Of a DNA stretch of 64,000 nucleotides, positions 35,869 through 51,100 are shown piece by piece. The notes beneath the pieces are model-generated. The model saw only the letters and a program-made list of their open reading frames with translations, made no database searches and was not told the DNA's origin. The DNA comes from Xiphophorus maculatus (lineage: Eukaryota > Chordata > Actinopteri > Cyprinodontiformes > Poeciliidae), in assembly GCF_002775205.1 (NCBI RefSeq), contig NC_036462.1, positions 30,607,084 through 30,671,083 on the forward strand, written 5' to 3'. How positions within the stretch are numbered: position 1 is the first letter of the stretch; each line of letters begins with the position of its first letter. The translations under genes were made by a program, and so were the position numbers.

Positions 35869-36199
35869 TGTGTTCAAGGTTTGTTGGGAATGTTACATTC
35901 ATAATGGTTCTGGTCTCATTTTAACAACAACATAATAAAAGAAGATATTTTTTTTTGGAAGATCCTTATTCTTCCATCTCCAGAGTGAATTCACAGTGAT
36001 TGCAGAGTTTCTCCAGACAGATCAGGATCAAAGTTCTTGTAGTTTACGCAAAGGCTCAGTTGCAAAGGAGTGAATGATTAGATACATTTACATGATTTGG
36101 TTAGCTTGTTGAGGCACAACCAGAGTAGTCAGTATCATTACGTCTGCATCCAGCCACTGAGAAGTCTTCCGGAGATGCTGCCCTCTGCTGGAAGGGAGC

Positions 36200-39100
36200 T
36201 TAATACTCGATGGTCACTGCTTTTGTCTTCAGGTATTCATTCAGGGCCTCTTGACCTGTTGACAGAGACGCAGACAGCAAACACACTCTTCAGTCATTAT
36301 TTTGACTACTTCCCTTTCACACCCACTTAACCATTCCTACTCTTTCACTGCATATCAGTTCGTGTCGGCTCAAGTTTTATTACATCCGAACCCAGTTTGA
36401 GTTCTGAGTGACGCCGTAATCCCTCACCCAGGTCTTTGCCAAATCCGGACTGCTTAAAGCCTCCAAAGGGCGCGGCCACATCTGTTTTGTTGTAGGTGTT
36501 GATGAAGACAGTGCCGGCGTTGAGCCTCTCGCTCACATACAGAGCTTTGCTGATGTCCCGGGTGAAAACTCCTGAAGCCAGTCCGTACTCCGTAGCATTG
36601 GCTCTCCTCAGGACGTCGTCCACCTCTCTGGAGGACGTTGGGAGGAAGCGCATCAAACCAAACCATTCACATGCACAACGCAGCTTTGGATTTCAGCTTA
36701 CCCGGTCTTGAACTTGGAAACGATCATGATGGGACCGAATGACTCTTCCTTAGCGATGTACATGTGGTCCTGCACATCAGTAAACACCGTGGGCTCAAAG
36801 AAAAAACCTGGAACCGCAGGAAAACAAAAGCGCAAATTTAAGAGCTGGATGAAGAGCAAACAGGACTCAGTCGCCATTCCCGCTCCTCCTGCTGCCTCAC
36901 CGGGTCTCTGGACCTGCTTTCCTCCGTAGACGAGGGTGGCTCCCTCCTTTATTCCCATCTGACAGAACTCCAAGAGTTTGTCCAGGTGGGCTTTGTGATT
37001 CTGAGGGCCGTGGTCTGTGGAGCGGTCCAACGGATCGCCAATCTTCATCTTCTTAACCTCCTCTACCTGGAAAAAAAGATAAACAGGATCGTCTTTCAAA
37101 GCTCAAATCAGGACTGTTCAAATGTAGCAAAGGCTCAGTAGCAAAGGAGTGAATGATTAGTAAACAAGTTTACATGACTGTGATTGGTTAGCTTGTTGAG
37201 GCACAACCAGAGTAATCAGTATTATTACTCTGGTCTCTGTGGATGTCTGCTGTGTGTCTCCATGCTGGCCAGTGATAGATAGTAACCAGTCCGGGGTGAA
37301 ACGTACCACTTTTGTCAAAAACTGGTCATGGATGGTCTCCTCCACAAACAGCCGGCCAGCTGCGATGCAGTTCTCTCCTTTGTTGAAGAACACGGAGCTC
37401 ATGCCCTGTAACGCAAACAACAGCCGGGTGTTAGTGCTGCCAAACGTAAACACAAGCACCGACTGATGAACAGTCCTCCGAAGGGACCGACCAGGCGCAC
37501 AGCCTTGTCCATGTCACAGTCACCGAAGATGATGAGAGGGGATTTTCCTCCGAGCTCCAAGGAAACCTTCTTGACATTACTGACTGCACAGCTTGGGGTG
37601 AAGCAAAGCGCACACACACGATGAGAGCAGTTATGTTTATTTCTGGGTTTTAAATTTCAGAGTGTTGTGTGAGGGCGGCTTCTCACCTCTTCATGATGTG
37701 CTTGCCGATTTCTGTAGAACCCGTGAAGCCCAGCTTTCGCACGTCAGGATGGTCAGACAAACGCTGGCCCACCAGAGCGCCTAAAAGGAAGACGGAAGTT
37801 TCAGAAAGCGTCTCCGTCTTTCCTTCGGGAATGGAACAAGTCTGAGATACGTGAGTGTACCTGAACCAGGCAGAATGTTAACCACCCCTTTGGGCAGTCC
37901 CGCTCTTGCTGCCAGTTCAGCAAACTTGAGCGCTGTAAGCGGAGTGACCTGGAATCAAGAGGATGCGAAAGTCTGAAACACCTTCAGGGTTTCCCTCTCT
38001 CTTGGTCCGGAGTGTAAAACGTGGATCCTACCTGAGCTGGTTTGAGGACGACGGTGTTTCCTGCTGCCAGGCAGGCTGCGGTCTTCCACGCCAGCATCAT
38101 CAGCGGATAGTTCCACGGAATCACAATGGCACACACTCTGACGAGAGCAAGGGGAGCTTATCTGGGCTGACTGACTGTAACCATCACACAGCACACAGAC
38201 TGGAGATCTCCAGATGTACTGATGTCTCATTGAAGGCGAGGTTTGCTGTGTGTCTCTCAGACTAGTTTATTTCTGCAATATTTTGACTGAATTTACTTGA
38301 TAGAAAGTGGCATAGGTGACACTGCTTCGGTGGTGGCTATATTCCGGGTCTTACACAGTTTAATAACCAAAAACATAATCATTTTGAAAATAGTTATCTA
38401 CAAACAGGTAATATAACAAACACATTGCCCAGAACACAGGCATTGGCTTTCCCAAAACAGCAGCAGAGGCAGCTGCCAGAAGCTGACAGTACTAAGCTGT
38501 GGCAGCTTCCGGTGCCACTGGACGAGCCATAATTAGCTGCCACTGCCACAATTTGAGCTCAGCAGTTCTACAAGAAGTTCCACTCTGAGACCTGGTTTCA
38601 AAAAGTGCTGGTGTCAGAGATTCTGGTCACCTGAAGGGATGTAAACAAATGGCTGGACAGGAATTGATATGTTACGGTTTCACTGATGGCTGACTCCATG
38701 TAAGCAGGTCTTATCTTTTTAAAAATGTTGATGGTATAAAGTGTATAATCGTCACAGCTGTGAACATCCAGGTACCACAGCAAGCCAGAAACAGTTCTGG
38801 GGGGTTTTGAACCTCTGAACATCTTTCATGCAACTTGAATAAGTTCAGCATCTTGAAGTTATTCTTAGTGTTTATATGATCGTAAAAGTAAGTGGTAAAT
38901 AAGGCATTGTGTTAAGAAATGAAAAAATATTTGAAAAAAAATCCTCACCCAATTGGTTCCTTCTTGGTGAAAGTCAGATTACGATTGGGTCTGGCCTGGT
39001 TGATGGGAATGGTGCTGCCCTGGAAGAAAGTTACATTATTTTTAAAAAGGGGAAATTAGAAGTTTTAGTTACAGATGTGCAAAGATTTTTGTATCTGAAG

Positions 39101-42100
39101 ATGGGATTTGGCTGATTCTTATAAAGTCAGCTGTCTTACCTGGATCTTGTCACACCAGCCAGCAAAATAACGGAACGTCTGGATGGACATGCCCACATGA
39201 GTCTTGAGGGCCAAAGTGTAAACGGCTCCAGAGTCCATAGCTTCAATAGTAGCTAACTCATCCTGGTGTTCCTCCATCAGGTCCGCCAGTCTGTGGGAGG
39301 AGTTGGAGGAAAAAGCAGAGTCTAGAATGCCAGGAATTATGTTTGATACTGTAAATCAGTCAGCAAGCAGAGCAGTCTGACAATGTCTAAAGTCTGTCAG
39401 CTTCACCTGCATACAATATGTCACCAGTGTTATGGATGAACGAGTTCAAATACATATGTTGATGACTAAAAGTCGCATATTTGACAACTTTGAAATGAAT
39501 GATGCTGAATGATGGTGGAGACTGGGAAGGTAACGCAGATCCTTATTTAACGGCGCTCAGTTTGGGAGTGAGCTCAACGTTTGCATCGTGTTTTTGGACA
39601 AACTTTGGACACTTTCAGCCTCAACGTGGCTGTTCTGGGTTTTACCGCATGTCTTCCACCTGTCTCCATCCTGTTTCCTGCCCATTTAGTGTTCAATAAA
39701 GGCCACTATTGGCAAAAAAAATCTATGTATTGTTATTTATTGAGGTCTTTGAATTGATTCTGATTTTTGAGTGAAGGATATCTGTGTTTTCATCTTGGAC
39801 CTATGCACTCCTTCTACAGACAGGCTTAGCACGATAGACGGACGGAACTGGTTTATCTAACATCGTCCAACGGTCACAAAAAAAACATGCCTTATAAATA
39901 TTACTTTGTCATTATAAGGCATTGTTCTGAGTTATTCTTTACACTAAAGTTTAGAATTAAGTAGAAACCAAGCTACAAGCCAGATACAAGCTAAATGTAA
40001 AATGTAGCATACCTTAGATACCAAGCATCATCCAGCACTACTTACTTGTAGATGAGTCTTCCTCTGTCCCTTGGGTTCATCTTGCCCCACTCCCCCGATT
40101 CGAACGCCTCCTTAGCAGCAGCGACTGCTTTGTCCACATCACTGATCTGGGCCAGAGACACTTCACAGATGGCCTGTAAGACACATCACTTGTCTAGATT
40201 TGCTCCTCTCCTGGTGGCGGCGCGTCGGGAGTAGACCCATTGAGTTAGTTCTGATTTTTAGACTTTTGGTCATATTTTTTGTTGAGACGACTGGACTGTT
40301 GTCTCTTCCAGGTCCGGATGCTGTGCAGTTGGAGGAATTTTTACTCTTACTTTCAGACAGTTGCTACGATGTGTAGCCATGGTAACAAGGTATTGTTATT
40401 TTTGGTTACAAGTGGGAGCAGCTGATTAGTGTCTCAAAAACTGAACTAGTACCTGAACTACGACCCCAATATTGGGCATTTCTGCTGCCCATTATTGAGC
40501 TGTTAGCATGGCATGAAAGTCGTGGTTGCTCAGGAAGGGCAGTTGTGGCTACGGTGTAGCTGAATGCTATCAGTGTGTGAACATGTGGATGACTGCGTGC
40601 AGCGTAAAGAGCTTTGTGGTCCTCTGACTTAATTTTATATTTATATTTATACTCCGGAGTAACCTCATAACATTGGAACCTCAAAACATTGTTCTGAGCC
40701 GTATGCAACGAAATTTCGTTCTGTATACACCCTGTGCATGCAAAATGATAATAAAGTCAGTCTAAGTCTAAGTTAAGAGCTGTACAAGTACTTTATCATT
40801 TTACCATGTGCCTTTCATTCAGCAGTAGTCTTCAGTCAGAAGCCTCTTCAGATTTGTTGAAAGGCTGACTGCTACTTGTCTTTGAAGATACTTGGATGAT
40901 ATGAGTTGAATTTCCCAAAGGGCAACATTTAATTGCCAGTACAGGTAACACAACCAATGAAAGAAATCAGCCAGACCGGCTCTGCTCGGTTAGAATCTCT
41001 CTTTAAAGAGGAAGATGTCATGCTGTTCATCTCTTACCGTGCCATCAGTGGGGTTGATGGTCTTGTAGGTCTTTCCGCCATCTGCATCCACAAACTCTCC
41101 GTTGATAAACAGCTGATGGGGGATCTTTACCGTCATGTTGTTGATGTTCTTTTCCACCTGGGAAGGCAAACCGTTAATGACTAATGCTGTCAGACATTGT
41201 TTCCTGGTGGGGTACCGACCGCGTACATAGTCAACCACGAGCTCTTCCTCCCCGTCCTCCCCTCGTAGTTTCCTGACACACATCTGGATGAAATCCTGGA
41301 AGGTGGTGTTCATGTAGACGTCCTCGTTCTGCAGCTGGCAGGTGCTGGCGCGAAGCTTCACTTCCTCAACAAGCCTGGAGGTTAAGAGAGAGACTTGTAT
41401 AAAAATATATATATAAAGCTTCATTTAAAGAATTAATGTTAACAAAGACTTCTAGAATGTTAACTAGAAGGTTTTTTTTATTATTATTATTTTAGGATTT
41501 GGCCAATAACAATAGGATATCCATATCAAAGCTTCTTTAACGAAAGAAAAAGATGTTAGTAGATTTTTGCATTTTACAATTAACATACTGTTGTGACGCT
41601 CAAGCTTCATTCGTTCAATTTTGCAAATGACAATGAAAGAGTTAATGTTCAGTCAAGCAGATAAACGTTTTTAGATTGATTAGTTTTATTTACCTCACCA
41701 CATCCATTGAAGCTGCACCAGACTTGAAGAAATCTGTGGAGTCTTCAATCTGGCTGACATTCGTCAGGATACTCTTCCATACCGCCTGACAGAAAAATGC
41801 AAAGGAGAAGTAAGATCTAAGTAAGATCTTTGGTTTGACCAGACTTTATCATTCCTTGTTCAGTACATAAGTTCATCCCACCCTCATCTGCTCAGCGAAG
41901 CTTTTCTCTTCTTCGGTGAGCTCCACAGCTGTGCTGCCCCCGGAGCAGAAGTACTGGGCTGCTGGAATCATCTTGCCGTCCTCAAACTGCAGATTCTTCA
42001 CCAGCAGCTGAAGAGAAAAGTAATGAAATGAGCATACGCAGTACGATATAATCATAGTGATTATATCTGCACATACTGTGATAGTTCCTGAAATACATCT

Positions 42101-45100
42101 GGATAAAAAAAATAAAATAAAATGTATTTTTTTCAAAAACGTCACTCAAGTAATTGGGTAAATGTAACTAGTTACTACCAAACTCTAGTGCTATGCTCCG
42201 AGCCACTTGCCCAAATAAATCTGAACAGGAATAAATGATTGTGTTTACTTGTAGAAATGTTATTTTAAAAGAGCAAAATATAATTGCTCCAAAAGTAGAG
42301 AGGTCGTAAACCACAGGCCTGCTGTAGTGAGACGGCTTGAAAGGTGAAAGTCAGAGCTGCGAGCAGCAGGGGGCGCTAGCGAGAACACAGGCAGCCTGGA
42401 TGGTGTGACTGTGCGGCAGCAGCATCCTCCGCGGCGGCTGCTTCAGGAAGCCTTTAGCCTTCGGCTCGTTTTTAAAGAGGAACATGGCCGCCGCTACTCT
42501 GCACTCGTTCAACGCCTTCCTCACGGAGAGGCTGACCGCTGCTGCCGTGGACATCTATGGGTTCGTTGAAAAGACGGTGGTGGAGTACCAGGAGGAGGTC
42601 TACCGAACCCAGCTGGAGAACCAGAGGCTGCAGCGGATGCTGGACCTGGTCTACAAACCGGACATAAGGCTCCACAGGGCAGGTAGGGCTCTCAGGTTGC
42701 TGCCCGCCACCCAGCGGTCCACTGAGCCGAACCCTCGCGGCTCACATCAACCTGTGGTTCGGGGCCTGTTCCAGCAGCTTCCTGCCTCCTGCTGCTGTTA
42801 GCCGGTCCGGGCTAACCGCTGCGGGTCCCGGGCATCATTCTGGAGAAGTCCCCCTGCAGGTTTGGCTGGATTAAAGGGCTGTTTCGCCCCGTTTACCCAG
42901 TCTGTCTGACTGGTCCAGTTTAAAGCGGATTATTTACAGTGTGTTTTTGTTTCATACGCAGTGGAGGATTTATAAACGCCTTCAGTTACTGAAAACTCTC
43001 AGAAATGCATTTAAGAAAATGGCTTGTTTCTAAATCAGTGTCGTGTCAAAACACGAGTTCATCACGACAGAGTATCAGTTATCTGAACATTATTTCAAAT
43101 GTTAAAACATCATGTATGTCGGTTCAAAAGTCAGAGAGCTGCAGCGTTTTAAAGCTCAGATGCTAGTCATTCATTTCTTTCAGTTTCCATTAAAAACTGT
43201 AGAAGAAAAACTACATTTCAGCAAGAAGGTCTCACACATTAGTATAGTGTTCAGCAGTTAGTGGTGAATATTTTAAAGTCAGACTTGTAACAATGTTTTC
43301 ATTCAGCTTTACGGTGCTATTGTGCACCGAGGCTTGTAGAAAATATTTTTAGGCATAAGATTCTCATGCATCATTATCAGCTTGGATTGACACTAGTACA
43401 GTCAAAACCAGAAGTTTACATACACCAAATAAAAAAAGAAACCCAGTAATGACAGAATATGTCAAATGCATGTAACGCTTTTCATGTGTACCATCAGTGA
43501 GAGACGTACTGGACAGGTTAACTGAGCCATCTGAGATAGACGGACACAAACCTGTGCATGTATTTCAAGGCCACAGCAGAAAACGCACTGCTTTCTGGTT
43601 CGACCCAATTGGAAAGTCCAAAGAAATCAGCCGAGATATCAAGAAGAGAAATATGGCTCTGCTGCAGTCTGGTTCATCATTGGGAACAATTCCCAGATAC
43701 TTGAAGGTTCATTCATCCCTTCAAACAATTTTACGCTAGGGGTGGGCGATATGGACTCAAAAGTTCTATCACAATACTTTATGGTACAATTGTGAAAACA
43801 GTAAAAGTTATAAGAATTATTTGTTACTTTTTTTTTTACATAACTGTATAGCTGTGACTTCATGACAACAATCATGGCCCACAAACACAAATCTCTCTGA
43901 GGCCACATACCCATTTATAATACTCTTCTTTAGGACACCAGTCACATAAACTAGTGTCTTTTATGCCACTAAACTGCAGACACTAAATGCATTTAATCAA
44001 TATTTTAAATTATTTTTGAACAGAGACAGTTCACTGAGAGTCTAGTAAGTCTAGTACAGTAAAAAATAATTTCAACAACCCAGACAGTTTTATTGGGTTT
44101 TAAGTATCGTTAACTAGAATTTCTTGTGACGACGATAAATCAATATTCTTGTCACAAGAAATGTACCCTGATAAATGATCAACGATACGATAAATGCTTA
44201 TTATGCGCAAGTATAGAGAGGCTGTGGGTGGAGCTGAAAAGGTATGATGAGTGAGGCGGCCCAGAAAACGGACTCTGTTACACCGGTTCTGTGAGGAATG
44301 GGCCAGAACTCCAAACTGTATGAGACTTCTACGTTGTGGAAGGAAAACCCGAAAGGTTTGACCCAAGTCATGCAGTTAAAAAGATGATAATGAATTCAAA
44401 GAAAGTTGCAAAAATTGCTTTGTGTAAGCCTAACTGATCTAAAACAACAGAGGTTTGGTCTGATTTAACTGCAGACAGTAAGGGGAAAAAAAGGTGCCTT
44501 CTTATCTGGAATGTAAACGACTGGTTTACCACCAGGTCGATCAGGAAGTTCAGCTGGTTTTCAGCGTGATGTTGTTCTAAAACCACTTAGTCTCAGCATG
44601 TGAACAATAGCGACACCTTGTGGACTCATACGGCAGTACAACGAATCTTGAGGAAAAGAAAGCTAAGCAAAGGTTGTGACTGCAGAATGAATTGTAGGCA
44701 ACAAATGTCCTCCCTCAAGATGTGGAGGCTTCAAACGGGGCATGAAGGCATTCAGCTGGATGATATCCATATCACACTTCCAGCTTTATCCATCATAATC
44801 ATTTGTGATTGAGGAGCTAGGCCTGCTGATCTGAATTTTCAGAATTTAAAGCTACTGATGGGGAGAAGTATTTAGTTCCACTTTTTGACGGTCCTCATTT
44901 GTGTTTGTCATTATAGATGCCAACCCTCCAGTAACTACGTCCACAGAAGAAGTTGCTCCTAAGCAGCAGGAGTTGAGCGTGGAGGAGCCGGGGGGTTCAG
45001 AGGTCAAAGAGGAACAGAACGAGGAGCAGCGGGAGGAGCTGTGGAGCAGCAGTATGAAGGAGGAGGCGTCCATGGAAGACAGCGACGACGGCGACGCCTT

Positions 45101-48100
45101 GACCAGAGAGCTGATCAAAACCGTTCAGCAGTTGGAAGACTGCAGAGCGGCGGAGGAGAGCACAGGCTCCCAGCAGACCTCTCCAGAAGATCCCAAACTG
45201 CCTGAGGAAAAGACCACCACCACGCTGTACCGCTGCCACATCTGCAACTACATCTTCACCAAAAAGATCGTGCTGACGTGGCACCTCAAGATGCACGAGA
45301 GCAAAGCCAAAGACGGCAAGGGCAACTTCGACTGTCACATCTGTGGCAAGCACATCCCCTGCCAGAGCAACCTGCAGAACCACATGAGGGTCCACACCGG
45401 GGAGCGGCCCTACAGCTGCCATTACTGCGGGAAGGGCTTCAAGCTGAAGGGCCACATGACCGAACACCTGAGGACTCACACCGGAGAGAAGCCCTTCAGC
45501 TGCCACATCTGTGACAAATCCTTCAACAGAGGCTCCACCCTGAGGAAACACGTGTTGGCGAAACATAAGGAGCAGCGGCCGTACCGCTGTGACTTTTGTT
45601 ATGAGTTATTCACTGAGAAGCTGCTGATGAAGAGACACATCAGGAAGGTCCATAGTGTCAAAGCCCAGTCTCCCAGTCAGAGCCAGGCCTAGCTCAGCCT
45701 TAACGGAGCTTCTGGAATGTTGGCGCTAGACCCCCTGAAATCTTTCACAATGTTACCTTGATGACTTTAACACTGACTCTGAACGTTTATGTTGAATGTT
45801 TTCTTAGCTTATATGTGGACTTGTAAACTATCTTATGTTATTAAACTAGTGGACGTAGAGTTTTACGGTTGACACCGGGCCTGGAGACAACACGAAGATT
45901 TTATCTGTTAAGGAATAAAGTTGGTCTCAGCTGCTATTCACTGTCAAACCTGTTTGAATAAAAAACTGTTTTATTGCCTTCTACTCTGGTAAGTCATTGT
46001 ACTGGAAACACATTCACACCTGATCGATGTCTGTAAACCAGGAGACCACCAGCGGTCCAGCTTTATTCCAGCATTAGTCATTTCTTGCAAAAACAGAGGT
46101 AAAATAAGGTCAGACTGCTGGCAAAGAGGCCTGAGGTCAGGCATGGAGAAGTTCTGTAAGCCAGGTGTGCATCTGGTACCAGAACTCAGCAGGAAGGAAG
46201 GACAGTCTGCAGGAAGTGACTTTTAGATAGTGGGAAACAGAATAATGTCTGTAAATACAAATATTTCCAAACCTTGATTTTCTTTTATCCAAACCCATTT
46301 TATACTTTCCTAGATTTTGAAGACTGTGTGATAACTCTGAGTTGGGGTCTCTCCAGATGAGAAGTGGTTGGTAAATAAACTCCCTGATGTAATTACCAGT
46401 TATTTGTACTGCATGTTGCCCGGCTGCTTACCTGCAGAAAGCCAAACTTTTAAAAATGCTGCAGTCGGAAAGCTACAAGCAGAATCAGAATGTCGGGTGT
46501 AGTCAGTGGGATACAAAGTGCTGTTTTTCTGTTTGAATTCAGGGAAATTAAATCGTCTTTTAGCATTTTCTCTTCTGCTGCCTCTTTCTCCAAACATTTC
46601 CATCTTAAAGCTGCAGAGAGCGCCTCCCTCTGGCCATTCAGACATGACAAGTGAAGAGGCAACGTCTCACAGTGGTGAGCTTTTACAGAGGAACAACACC
46701 TTGACATCTGTTACCTGGCTGTTCAAAACAATGACAGGCCAACTCTGTATGAAGCCTGTTCTGAGTCTTGTTTACACTTTAAATTCTGCAGCTGGCTAAT
46801 CTGGCTAAAGCTCCACTGACTTGTGAAGCTGGCGCCCCCTACAGGTCAGCTGACGCAGGGCTTTGACTACCTCCATTGGTGAGTCAGAGGCAGGTTGACC
46901 TTGACCAGAATACATCAGTTGCGACCTCTAACCTTTACAGGACCTGTACTCCTCCAGGACTCCAGCTCAAATTACAGCCTGTTGGACCTCCTGCCCTCAG
47001 AGACTACGGTCCATCTGGACCAGAACGTCCTGCCACAAGAAAAGTTTCTTTCGCTCTGCCATTAGACTGATAAACAATAGTTAATTGACTCTGGCATAAT
47101 ACAGGACACACATCCACCTGCTACTCTGCATGTGTATGCATATTGTATATATATCTTTATCCCCCTCACCGTCTTGCCGTCATTTCCGAACAGCACCAGA
47201 CCAGACTTGGTGACGATGCCGGGCTGGCTGGCTCCAGGAATGTCCAGAGGCTGGCCATTGGCCGCAGTGCCGTTGTCCACCAGAGTGGAGCCAAAGAAAG
47301 TCACTTTCTGTAGAGAGAGAGAGGTGGCTAAGTACTGCAGTGAAATAGTGGAAACTTGCTCCAGAAATGAACATCTCTGGTTCAAGATCTTTGCATTTTG
47401 AATGCATGAACATATCAGCTATTAACTTGACAAGATGTTTCCTGATGTGGAAAATGAATTAAAGTCTGTGTGGAATAAAGTATGTCCTGATGTGCCCAGG
47501 GTGAGAACAAACCCAGGGCCTGTGAGGCTCTTCTGTTACCTGTCCATCAAGCTCTGCCCAGGCCCCAGGCACTTTGTCATTTCCTCTGATCCAGTTGTGA
47601 ATGGCCTCAGCCGACTGGTTCCAGTCAATCTACCAACACAGAGAGCAGCTATCATCTGTATCTAAGGGGAGGATTGTTATCATTGAACAATTTTTTAATG
47701 TTCCTATAACGACAGTTTTCGCCAACGAACAAAGACTGTCCTTACAGGCTACGTTGACGCAGCAGGCAAATGCGGCTTTTTCACCGCCGTCTGAACGGCC
47801 CGATTATTCATTATTTATTATTCATTGATGTGTGACATGCATCATAATTCTGCACCAAAAAAAGCCAGACATGGTAAAGTTGGACGTAAACAATTACTGA
47901 AAATAATGATTATGAACGTATGAAAGAAGTCTGTCAGTGAAGTGTCAGTCCAAACAGTTCTCTACAGAAGTTGCAGTCAACGCTCCACAAAATGCCATTG
48001 CTGTTAGTCCTTCTTATCAGTTTCCTTTGTGTTATGACCATGTGACGATACTGTTGATTCCCATTACTGAATAAAGGTTAAAATTGATACACAGACTGCT

Positions 48101-51100
48101 CCATTCAGTATTGCTGCCATGACGTAGTATGAAACGTCTACGTTCTTCTTCTGTGCAAGTGGGTTGCTATGGGGTTGTAAACCACTGGTGTTGGGAAATA
48201 AACTCAGAGAAAAATGTGTCACTTGTCAGAGCGGTGATCCATAAATTACACTCCTCCTCATTACATGAGAGATGATTATAATAAAGAAGGTTCATTCATT
48301 CATTCATTCATTCATTCATTCATTCATTCATTCATTCACGGCATAATTATAAGTGAATTCTGAAGTCAGAAATAAACACTTTTGCAAAGACTTCAGACCC
48401 GGATAAGCATTTAAAGTGCTAATGAGGCTCACTCCATGTGTTTTGCCTCAACATCATTTTTATGTCGTAACACAAGGAGTGTTTTTGTTTCGCTTACCTT
48501 CGAATTGTCTTTCTTCTGAATGCACTCATAAGTGGCTCCCTCTTGAGGTTGTGTGATCCTTGGGGCCTTCCCTTTGGCGATTAGCCGGACCGCTTCTACC
48601 TGCAATCACAGAAATGTTATTCAAGCTGTTGAAGCAAACATATCAATCAATCAATCAATCAAATTTTATTTGTATAGCACATTTCAGCAGCAAGGCATTT
48701 CAAAGTGCTTTACATCATTACAAACACAGAAACACAATGCAACATAGAATCAAAAACAAAGCATTAAGTCAAGTTCCATCAATAAATTTGTAATTGATTA
48801 CATTTCAAATACAATTCTAAACAGGTGGGTTTTTAGTTGAGATTTAAAAGAACTCAGTGTTTCAGCTGTTTTACAGTTTTCTGGAAGTTTGTTCCAAATT
48901 TGTGGTGCATAGATGCTGAAAGCTGCTTCTCCTCGTTTGGTTCTGGTTCTGGGGATGCAGAGCAGACCAGAACCGGAAGACCTGAGAGGTCTGGAAGGTT
49001 GATACAATAAAAGCAGATCTTTAATGTATTGTGGTGCTAAGCCGTTCAGTGATTTATAAACTAACAACAGTATTTTAAAGTCTATTCTTTGAGCTACAGG
49101 GAGCCAGTGGAGGGACTTTAAAACTGGTGTGATGTGCTCTATCTTCCTGGTTTTAGTGAGAACGCGAGCAGCAGCATTCTGGATCAGCTGCAGCTGTTTG
49201 ATTGATTTGTTGGACAGACCTGTGAAGACGCTGTTGCAATAATCAATACGACTGAAGATGAACGCATGGATGAGCTTCTCTAGATCTGGCTGGGACATTA
49301 GTCCTTTAATCCTGGAAATGTTCTTCAGGTGATAGAAGGCCGACTTTGTAACTGTTTTATGTGGCTCTGAAGGTTCAGGTCAGAGTCCATCACTACTCCC
49401 AGGTTTCGGGCCTGATCGCTGGTTTTCAGTTGTAATAACTGATGATAACCTTCAAGATTTTTCTGCCCCAGTCTGATCATGATGGAGACTTGTAGAAGAT
49501 AAGGAGAGGATAAAGAGAAGATGAACCCATAAAACAACATAGTTATGTAGGACTGTCATTTGCTTTACTACATTCTGTAATGGGCCAATATTAGAATAAT
49601 TGGGATTCCCATAAAACGAGGCGTTTATTTGGAACAACCCAACAATCAAGATGCTCAATAAGAGGCTCAAAAAGTCCCTGAACAACTTTATGTTATTAGG
49701 TAAAAACTCACCTACAATTTAAAAAATCTGAGTCTTTGGAATCATCTGAGAAGAGTGGCTGTTATAATTTTTCTGGATCAAAATCAATAACTGAGCAAAG
49801 TAGATCCATGTGATCAGCCTTTATACAAAAGGTAACTCAAAATGCCTCAAAGCAAAACAAATCCAGCCAGCAGTAGCAGACTGCCTAATACTGTAAAATT
49901 ATGTAATTAATTTCACATAAAAATAAAATCAATCAAATAGTGTCTCTCTTCAGGAGATAAGTTGCATTTATGGTTGTCATTATAAGAAACTGAATTAGTA
50001 TTATCTTTAGATACAGTTCTAAATGGGTACTGGACACTCTTGACCCCTGTGTAGAACCGCCCATGGACATCATACATTCACTAGAGTCCCAAAGACTGGA
50101 TGTACTCTGCGGCTGACCTCCGTCACTCACCATGCCTTTGATGCCCTCTGGGAAGAGAAATCTCTTGTAGATTGTGTTGACCGTGTCATTAGGTTCAACG
50201 TCACACTCTCTCTGCAGCAAAATCGGTCCCGTATCAAGTCCATCATCAGCCCAGAACACCGTGAAGCCTCCCTTCTTGTCTCCGTGGATGAGGGTCCTGT
50301 GAGGGACAGTCAAGCAGACGTTGGGTCGCTACCAGAAATCCCTTTCAGTTCCAACATGAGGGTCACTGACCAGTTGATTGCCGAGGCTCCCCTGTGGCGA
50401 GGCAGCAGCGAGGGGTGGTAGATAATAGAGCCATGTTTGGGGTGGTCAATGACCTCCATGGGGATGAACTGGGAGCAGAAGGGCAGGACATTGAGTTCTG
50501 CTCCTGTAGCCTTGTACCGGTCCACCACCTCTGGGATGGCCTGACCCTTCACTCGCCAACGGGGGAACTTAAAAACAGGGACGCCATCCTTCTCTGCCAC
50601 CGTGGCTGCAGCAGAAGAAGAGAAAACAGGCAGAAAACCGCCATGTTTAGATTTCACCAACATTAAAAGGCAAATCTATATTATCCCCATCACCAGCAGT
50701 TTCAAGTATGAATAGCTAGAGTTGAAATGGAAGGCATTATTAATGGCATTACTTTTCTTTCAGGAACCTAATTATTTACTTTTTCCGTCGTTACAACGTT
50801 TTTAACATTAGTGACAGACCAGCTAATCAAATCTTTATGTGAAATGTGATCTACACCTGGGAAACAACGTTATTCTTTATACACAACGAGAAAATTATGA
50901 AACAACGTCACACACTCAAACAAAACCAATGGACGAACGGACATTGGCTGTCAAAACATTGGTTTCTTCATGATGTTTTTTTTAGTTTTACTTATACTGA
51001 GTCAGATTCCGTATAATAGGGATTTACTGACACCTACTGGACATTGGTCAGCGAATTTAATTTGATCAGTTCAGCAGAACTGCTGAGGCTGTCGGCATGG

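Noticed and set aside
36345-36656. 103-codon minus frame taken as a separate gene
   Set aside because: It is aldh1l1 exon 21 read through into the flanking introns.
45278-45514. Alternative frame over the zinc fingers
   Set aside because: Shadow of the C2H2 coding frame.
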